Origin: an uncultured Rubripirellula sp.
Lineage (GTDB): Bacteria > Planctomycetota > Planctomycetia > Pirellulales > Pirellulaceae
Assembly: GCA_938075415.1 (NCBI GenBank)
Contig: CALJHC010000003.1
Span: forward strand, 992,001-1,056,000
DNA: 64,000 bases
Direction of reading: 5' to 3'
Of this stretch, positions 59,529-64,000 are shown piece by piece (within the stretch, counting starts at the first letter, position 1; each line of letters starts with the position of its first letter). The notes under the pieces are model-generated. The model saw nothing but the letters and a program-made list of their open reading frames with translations, made no database searches and was not told the DNA's origin. The position numbers and the translations under genes were made by a program.

Positions 59529-61019
59529 ATGATTTGCGTTACTCTCGGCCGTTCTCGCCACAAGCGAATGAAAGCGGAACATCAACATCTGGTGGAACAA
59601 GGTGCGGACCTCGTAGAGTTGCGACTCGATTACATTGGTCGGGCTGTGAGTCTCTCTCGTTTAATTGAAGATCGTCCCGGTCCCGTAATTGTCACCGCTC
59701 GTCGACGTGGCGACGGGGGCCGTTGGTTAAAAAGCGAAGAAGAACGCCAAATGCTGCTTCGCAGCGCGATTGCGGCGGGCGTCGAGTACGTAGACATCGA
59801 AGCTGATATTGCATCCCAGATTGCTCGGTACGGAACAACCAAGCGGATCATCAGCTACCACGATATGGATGAAACGCCTGACAATCTGGAAGATTTGCAT
59901 GCGGCGATGTCAGAGGAAGATGCGGATATCATCAAAATCGCAACGATGGCCAACTCGTTTGCGGATAACCTGCGAATGATCGAGCTTATCAAGAATGCAA
60001 AGATTCCCACCATCGGAATCTGCATGGGTGAAGCAGGAATGATCACTCGCATCCTGGCAAATCGTTTAGGCTCACCTTTCACCTATGCAACCTTTGCTGG
60101 TGGAAAGAAGATGGCCCCAGGTCAACTTGACTGGAAAGAAATGAAGGATCTTTACCAGTATGACTCGATCAATGATAAAACCCGATTCTTTGGAGTTGTG
60201 GCAGATCCTGTTGCTCATAGTTACAGCCCGCTAATTCACAACCGGGCATTCCAAGATCAAAACATGAATGCGAGGTACTTCCCGTTTCGAGTCAGCAAAA
60301 GTGATCTCCCCAATTTTCTCACTCACACCAAAGAACTAGGTATCGTTGGGCTCAGCGTCACGATTCCCCACAAACAGGAAGCTCTTTCTCATTGCTCACA
60401 GGCTGAATCGGGTGCCAGCGGAATCGGCGCCGTCAACACGCTTATTTTTCATGACGACGAATGCCTCGGTTACAACACAGATTACCGCGCGTCGATGGAT
60501 TGCATTGACGAGATGTTCAGCATCGATAAAGAATCAGGCAGGTCAATGCGAGGTATGACGGCATTGGTACTCGGTGCGGGAGGGGTCTCAAGAGCGATCG
60601 CCTGGGGACTGAAGCAACGACATGCGGAAGTGATGATCAGCTCGCGAACAATGGAACGTTCTCAAATCCTCGCCGCTGAGATTGGCTGCAGAGCCGTAGA
60701 ATGGGAATTTAGACACGACCATCGGATCAACTTGCTTGTCAACGGAACCCCAGTTGGAATGCACCCGGACGTCGACAGCGCACCGTACAATGCTTCAGCA
60801 ATGAACCAATACCTCGCTGTGTTTGATACCGTCTACAACCCCGAAAACACTCTGTTAATCAAACAGGCAAAACGTGCTCAATGTCGCATCATCACCGGAA
60901 TTGACATGTTCGTTCGTCAAGCTGCGTATCAATACAAACTGTTCACCGGAAATGATGCACCGTACGAACTGATGCGAAAAACGATCAAAGATGCAACCAA
61001 CCCGGTACAGCTCAATTGA
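59529..61019 (+). CDS. aroDE: Fused 3-dehydroquinate dehydratase (type I) / shikimate dehydrogenase
   Basis: This 496-aa chain does two steps of the shikimate pathway: dehydration of 3-dehydroquinate and NADPH reduction of 3-dehydroshikimate. The N-terminal AroD part (1-210) has VELRLDYI, the catalytic His in IISYHDMD (near 110) and Schiff-base Lys in IIKIATMA (near 136). The AroE part (215-496) has FFGVVADPVAHSYSP, SVTIPHKQEAL (catalytic Lys near 282), GAVNTLIF, GYNTDYRA (Asp near 317) and the NADP site VLGAGGVSRAI. Such fusions occur in plants and chlamydiae, and agree with the PVC group. Its stop overlaps the next gene's start as TTGA. Confidence 0.94.
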   Translation: MICVTLGRSRHKRMKAEHQHLVEQGADLVELRLDYIGRAVSLSRLIEDRPGPVIVTARRRGDGGRWLKSEEERQMLLRSAIAAGVEYVDIEADIASQIARYGTTKRIISYHDMDETPDNLEDLHAAMSEEDADIIKIATMANSFADNLRMIELIKNAKIPTIGICMGEAGMITRILANRLGSPFTYATFAGGKKMAPGQLDWKEMKDLYQYDSINDKTRFFGVVADPVAHSYSPLIHNRAFQDQNMNARYFPFRVSKSDLPNFLTHTKELGIVGLSVTIPHKQEALSHCSQAESGASGIGAVNTLIFHDDECLGYNTDYRASMDCIDEMFSIDKESGRSMRGMTALVLGAGGVSRAIAWGLKQRHAEVMISSRTMERSQILAAEIGCRAVEWEFRHDHRINLLVNGTPVGMHPDVDSAPYNASAMNQYLAVFDTVYNPENTLLIKQAKRAQCRIITGIDMFVRQAAYQYKLFTGNDAPYELMRKTIKDATNPVQLN

Positions 61020-61498
61020 CGCAATCAAATCCATCAAGCAACGGCAATCATGAATCACTTTCTCAAGGCATCTTGATTCGACAGGCTCAACCAAGCGACG
61101 CCGATGCGATCCATGCGTTATTGAGACCTTTCGTAATGCAACGACTACTTCTGTCCAGAACACAGGCAGAAATCATCGAACTGACAAGGCACGGATTTGT
61201 CGCAATTTTAGAATCTGATCCTGACGCTAATCAAATTGTTGGTTTCTCGGCGATTGAGATTTACAGCACCAAGATCGCCGAATTGCAATGCCTGGCGGTG
61301 CTGCAACGATATCAGGGAACCGGTGTTGGACGCGCTTTGGTGCAGCACTGCGTACAACGAGCGAGAGACTTGAATGTGATGGAAGTCATGGCGATTAGTT
61401 CGTCGGAGGTCTTTCTGAAAGCGTGTGGATTTGACTACTCGCTGCCTGACCAGAAGAAAGCGTTGTTTTGCCAACTGCGGCCCCGTACGCATGAATAA
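61016..61498 (+). CDS. GNAT family N-acetyltransferase (ArgA-like)
   Basis: The 160-aa protein is a GNAT acetyltransferase with ILIRQAQPSDADAIHALL at the N-terminus, LQCLAVLQRYQGTGVGRALVQHCVQRA (acetyl-CoA motif A) and VFLKACGFDYSLPDQKKALF. The layout resembles the C-terminal half of N-acetylglutamate synthase, so it may start arginine synthesis, but this is only a family guess. No ATG is in frame near the N-terminus. I use the TTG at 61016, overlapping the aroDE stop; a TTG at 61073, with AAGG just upstream, would start at LIRQA and is also possible. Confidence 0.82.
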   Translation: MTQSNPSSNGNHESLSQGILIRQAQPSDADAIHALLRPFVMQRLLLSRTQAEIIELTRHGFVAILESDPDANQIVGFSAIEIYSTKIAELQCLAVLQRYQGTGVGRALVQHCVQRARDLNVMEVMAISSSEVFLKACGFDYSLPDQKKALFCQLRPRTHE

Positions 61499-61542
61499 AA
61501 CGCACAATAAATCTGGGTAATCACCACCGCACCTATCCGCTG

Positions 61543-61587
61543 CAGTGCATCACAACCCAGTGCATCGCAACCCAGTGCATCGCAGTG
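61543..61587. repeat. Three 15-bp tandem units
   Basis: CAGTGCATCACAACC, CAGTGCATCGCAACC and CAGTGCATCGCAGTG stand in direct tandem in the gap between two convergent genes. They look like replication slippage products and are not CRISPR-like. Confidence 0.8.
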
Positions 61588-61741
61588 CCATGGGACTTAG
61601 TAGCTGTGAGCTAATTCGAGCCATGGTTTTCTTTCGGAACCCAATGCCGATCTATCCTAGCAGCCCGAAAGTTCCCATAAAAAAGCATTTTACAAACGCA
61701 CTCATTCTGACTAGCGAGTGATTTTTGGAACACATTCCGCT

Positions 61742-63070
61742 TCATGCCGGCGCTTCGTCTTCGCCAAGTCGCCCCTCCGCCCCCTCTTCCAGAAAGTGGT
61801 CGTCTCTCCGCTCATCCGCTTGAAGTGCTTCCCGGTCAAGCAGCGTTTCCTCTGGGACCTCTGGGTCTTGTCGCGATGATCTAACGGGTCCCTTTGACTC
61901 AAAATCTCGCAACCACAAGGGTATCAGCAAGGTGCTCAATCCCCAGAACAGGATGACCCAAGGCAATCCGCTTTCAGAAGGCCAAAGCCACGTCCCAAAG
62001 CTTTGTCCATTCAGTACAAATGGCGAATGAAGATAACGCCAAAAAATCAACTGGATAGAAAACGCAACGGGTATGCAAACGCTAAAGCAACCCAACGCAT
62101 CCTTGGACCATCCGAGGATTGGCTGCAAAAGTGCGGCGAAGACTGAAGCGACGATGACGACTGCGGTGATTGATTGCCAACCGATTACCAAACTTGGTAA
62201 CGCCAGCACGACAACAAGATCAACTAACCGAGTTGTTGATTTACCCAACGGATCCATTTTCAAATCGGCTGACGGGCAAAATGCTGGCACCAATGCTCGC
62301 CCAAGCACCGTCGCCGCCACAACTGCCGTCAAGATACGCATCAATGCATCTAGGTAAAGCCCGTCAGGACGCCAAGCAACATCAACAGCAGCCTGCCAAG
62401 GAACCACCGCCAGACGCGGTTCAAATCCAATCGGCAGTATGGCACAACCAAGGGAAAGAAAAACTAACCGTAGGGGCAACCTGCTTCCATCAAGTCTGAT
62501 TAGACCACAGGCCCATGAAAGGGATAACACGACTGCGTGATATCCAGCGAGCAACAACGTACTCAGATCAATTACAGGTGTCTTCAGTGGACCCAAAAGC
62601 CGGAACTCGCTCTGACGCGGAAGGCTCAGCTGGTAAATTTCGGCGAAGCAAACAAAAGAAAAGCTAAGGCCAACAATCAATTCAACCACTGGATATCGTT
62701 TTGCGATTGGCAGTCGACAAATGTAACATCGACCACCAAGAGCAAGCCAACCGAAGACGGGAATGTTATCTCTCGCCCGCAACTTTGCCATACACCGAGG
62801 ACAATGCGATCGACCATTAATGCTTTGACCACGAGGCATTCGCCACGCAACCACATTGAGAAAACTCCCAATGGAAGATCCAATCCAAAAACACCAAATG
62901 AAAACAACAACATCAATTGCTCGTGATCCGAACAAGTCGCTCGGCTGAAGCAACGGGTCGCCATAAGCCTGCCAATGAGGTAACCCAAAGATGTAAGCCG
63001 AGATTACTCCAACCAGCAACAGCGAGGTGAACCAGAAAAGATGACGGCTTGATCTTGTTCGAATTATCAA
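61742..63070 (-). CDS. Prepilin peptidase-like membrane protein with degenerate catalytic aspartates
   Basis: The 442-aa protein has about eight membrane helices and the PilD/A24 N-terminal domain: GSFLNVVAWRMPRG, then two zinc-type pairs CPRC (Cys90, Cys93) and CYIC (Cys115, Cys118) and AKRYPVVELIVG. In the peptidase half the first conserved aspartate (usual IDLRTRRIP region) reads IRLDGSRLP, so it is Arg192, and the GxGDxKL motif is absent (LVDLVVV before IGWQS). The GWQ-type helix still aligns. It may keep the methyltransferase-like part only. The start TTG 63070 is uncertain; no ATG or GTG lies in frame nearby. The C-terminus is a charged cytoplasmic tail of about 55 residues. Confidence 0.78.
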   Translation of the reverse strand: MIIRTRSSRHLFWFTSLLLVGVISAYIFGLPHWQAYGDPLLQPSDLFGSRAIDVVVFIWCFWIGSSIGSFLNVVAWRMPRGQSINGRSHCPRCMAKLRARDNIPVFGWLALGGRCYICRLPIAKRYPVVELIVGLSFSFVCFAEIYQLSLPRQSEFRLLGPLKTPVIDLSTLLLAGYHAVVLSLSWACGLIRLDGSRLPLRLVFLSLGCAILPIGFEPRLAVVPWQAAVDVAWRPDGLYLDALMRILTAVVAATVLGRALVPAFCPSADLKMDPLGKSTTRLVDLVVVLALPSLVIGWQSITAVVIVASVFAALLQPILGWSKDALGCFSVCIPVAFSIQLIFWRYLHSPFVLNGQSFGTWLWPSESGLPWVILFWGLSTLLIPLWLRDFESKGPVRSSRQDPEVPEETLLDREALQADERRDDHFLEEGAEGRLGEDEAPA

Positions 63071-63074
63071 AATT

Positions 63075-63122
63075 GGCTTGAAACGAAAGGGGCTTGAAAC
63101 GAAAGGGGCTTGAAAAAACTGG
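63075..63122. repeat. Three 16-bp tandem units upstream of the prepilin-peptidase-like gene
   Basis: GGCTTGAAACGAAAGG occurs twice in direct tandem, followed by a diverged third copy (GGCTTGAAAAAACTGG). The array is immediately upstream of the TTG start of the minus-strand gene, so it occupies the 5' untranslated region or promoter. Confidence 0.8.
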
Positions 63123-63848
63123 ATCCGCTTTTCTTAATCGATCAACTCAAACCAATGCTTCAATGAACACTGAGCCTTGCCGGCACTGCGGCTAAACTTT
63201 GGGTTTCAGTAGCCGTCTTAATGACACCATCCGAAAGGACTGACCAATTCGAACTCATCTCGACGGCAACGATTAGATTACCTTGCTGAGCAAATCTTCC
63301 CAACAAATTCCCGCCAATCTGCTTACACAGATTAACGAACGAGAATGATTCCGCGGGGTCAAATCCAGCCAACCCCTCAATCTCGGCACACATTGATGCA
63401 CGCTTGATCAACCAAATCAACAGTGAATCGGAACAGACCCAGCACAATACGGCCGACACCTTGAGAGCAATTTGCGACGATTCAAGGAATAAAGCTTGTC
63501 GATTTCAAACCTACCCACTCATTTGGCCGAGCCGATACCAAGTGTCATGCTTCAAAACCTGAACCAGAATTGTCTCAAACCTAACGCATAACGGCACAAA
63601 CTGCCCACCTGCGGCGAGCCCTCCGATCGGTCAAATCGATGGAGACGGAACAACCACTTCCCCAACCAGTGCAAATACCATCCCTTTTAGTCGCGGCCCA
63701 AGAAACTAATGCAATTTAAAAGGTCATGAGTGATTGTGAACTATCAGCGTGGTATGTTGTCACGTCGCTGTTTCTTCTTATTATTGGCGATGGTTGCCAG
63801 AAAAACTTTTTCAGTTCTCAAGCTGTACACTCGCTTTAATCAGTCTCG
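63123..63848. other. Intergenic region, one uncertain small ORF
   Basis: This stretch separates the prepilin-peptidase-like gene from the edge response regulator. A minus-strand frame at 63160-63459 is listed separately as doubtful. The rest, 63460-63848, shows no gene; the last 100 bases should contain the regulator's promoter. Confidence 0.35.
63160..63459 (-). CDS. Doubtful small protein
   Basis: A 99-residue open frame translates to a sequence of fairly ordinary composition (FDPAESFSFVNLCKQIGGN, LIVAVEMSSNWSVLSDGV), with one possible short hydrophobic segment near the N-terminus. An internal ATG gives a 77-residue form. There is no clear Shine-Dalgarno and no family I recognise. It may be a small gene just upstream of the prepilin-peptidase-like gene, or chance. 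Confidence 0.25.
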   Translation of the reverse strand: MSAVLCWVCSDSLLIWLIKRASMCAEIEGLAGFDPAESFSFVNLCKQIGGNLLGRFAQQGNLIVAVEMSSNWSVLSDGVIKTATETQSLAAVPARLSVH

Positions 63849-64000
63849 ATGTCAGAACCAACTCACATCCTGGTGGTGGACGACAGTCCCACACAAGTCC
63901 TTCAGATCCAAATGGTATTGGAGAATGATGGTCTGCTGGTGCGAACGGCAGGTGACGGCGATGAGGCGTTGGAGCGCATCCAAGCTGAGCCACCCCTGCT
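63849..64000 (+). CDS. Response regulator receiver domain (partial, cut by window edge)
   Basis: The first 50 codons read MSEPTHILVVDDSPTQVLQIQMVLENDG, a typical CheY-like receiver start with the paired acidic residues (VVDDS) that bind magnesium. The phospho-acceptor aspartate lies beyond the edge. It may be a stand-alone CheY-like protein or the N-terminus of a hybrid kinase. The strong match to the receiver pattern makes the start at ATG 63849 convincing. Confidence 0.85.
   Translation, partial: MSEPTHILVVDDSPTQVLQIQMVLENDGLLVRTAGDGDEALERIQAEPPL

Noticed and set aside
61543-61587. Tandem units considered as a CRISPR or iteron array
   Set aside because: Units are adjacent without spacers, only three copies exist, and no cas or replication gene is near.
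61578-61591. Sigma-54-like TGGCAC...ATGC on the minus strand
   Set aside because: Lies within the tandem repeat, the -12 element is not TTGC, and no gene starts downstream in that direction.

Overview
The window looks like chromosomal DNA of a planctomycete, most likely of the Pirellulaceae (Rhodopirellula-like) group. This is inferred from gene content, not from a marker gene. The signs are a PVC-type haem-binding membrane dehydrogenase with HEAT repeats, a DUF1080 (3-keto-disaccharide hydrolase-like) domain fused to a PhoD phosphatase, a Tat-exported Gfo/Idh/MocA oxidoreductase, a cytosolic Ser/Thr kinase with membrane segments, trypsin/PDZ proteins, an AroD-AroE fusion and a NagB-LmbE fusion. 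I found no rRNA, tRNA, CRISPR array, insertion sequence or phage gene. The window is dense, mostly housekeeping and envelope genes on both strands.

Layout. 0.4-2.3 kb: asparagine synthase (+). 2.4-6.7 kb (-): Ser/Thr kinase with a translationally coupled small membrane protein, then an FHA-like protein and a coiled-coil membrane protein. 6.9-9.0 kb (+): DUF1080-PhoD fusion. 9.1-10.5 kb (-): exported thioredoxin-trypsin fusion. 11.0-14.4 kb (+): metG, an alpha/beta hydrolase and a GNAT acetyltransferase. 14.4-16.7 kb (-): two HtrA-like proteins, one with an intact triad and one degenerate. 16.7-24.9 kb (+): an SDR epimerase, an MBL hydrolase, a ROK kinase coupled to NagB-LmbE, a second PhoD enzyme and an acyltransferase. 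25.0-28.3 kb (-): the PVC dehydrogenase. 28.9-30.8 kb (+): a small membrane protein and a Gfo/Idh/MocA enzyme, followed by a good intrinsic terminator. 31.0-33.3 kb: divergent galM and dus. 33.3-38.3 kb (-): an NtrC-type regulator and carB. 39.0-49.8 kb (-): an endonuclease/phosphatase, a MacB-like efflux module whose adaptor carries EF-hands, then UDP-sugar pyrophosphorylase, lipoate ligase and a large orphan FtsX-type permease. 50.3-53.8 kb: cutA and an LptD-like protein. 54.2-59.3 kb: a DUF885 protein, a GcvH-like protein coupled to a HemW-like radical SAM protein, and a PQQ-propeller protein. 59.5-61.5 kb (+): aroDE and a GNAT. 61.7-63.1 kb (-): a prepilin-peptidase-like protein that has lost its catalytic aspartates. 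A response regulator runs off the right edge.

How genes fit together. The ROK kinase and NagB-LmbE plausibly take N-acetylglucosamine to fructose-6-phosphate, and the UDP-HexNAc pyrophosphorylase uses the opposite, biosynthetic branch. LptD, the acyltransferase and two ABC permease systems point to a diderm envelope. Lipoate ligase could modify the GcvH-like protein encoded about 10 kb away. The exported proteases, phosphatases, aldose epimerase and oxidoreductase suit a heterotroph degrading polysaccharides and phosphoesters.

The least ordinary items are the pseudo-HtrA with a PDZ inside its protease fold, the inactive-looking prepilin peptidase, the GcvH/radical-SAM pair, the thioredoxin-trypsin fusion and the EF-hand efflux adaptor. 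Many genes have start codons I moved from the longest open frame, using Shine-Dalgarno spacing, signal peptides or family length; the reasons are in each entry. Nothing here was checked by database search.
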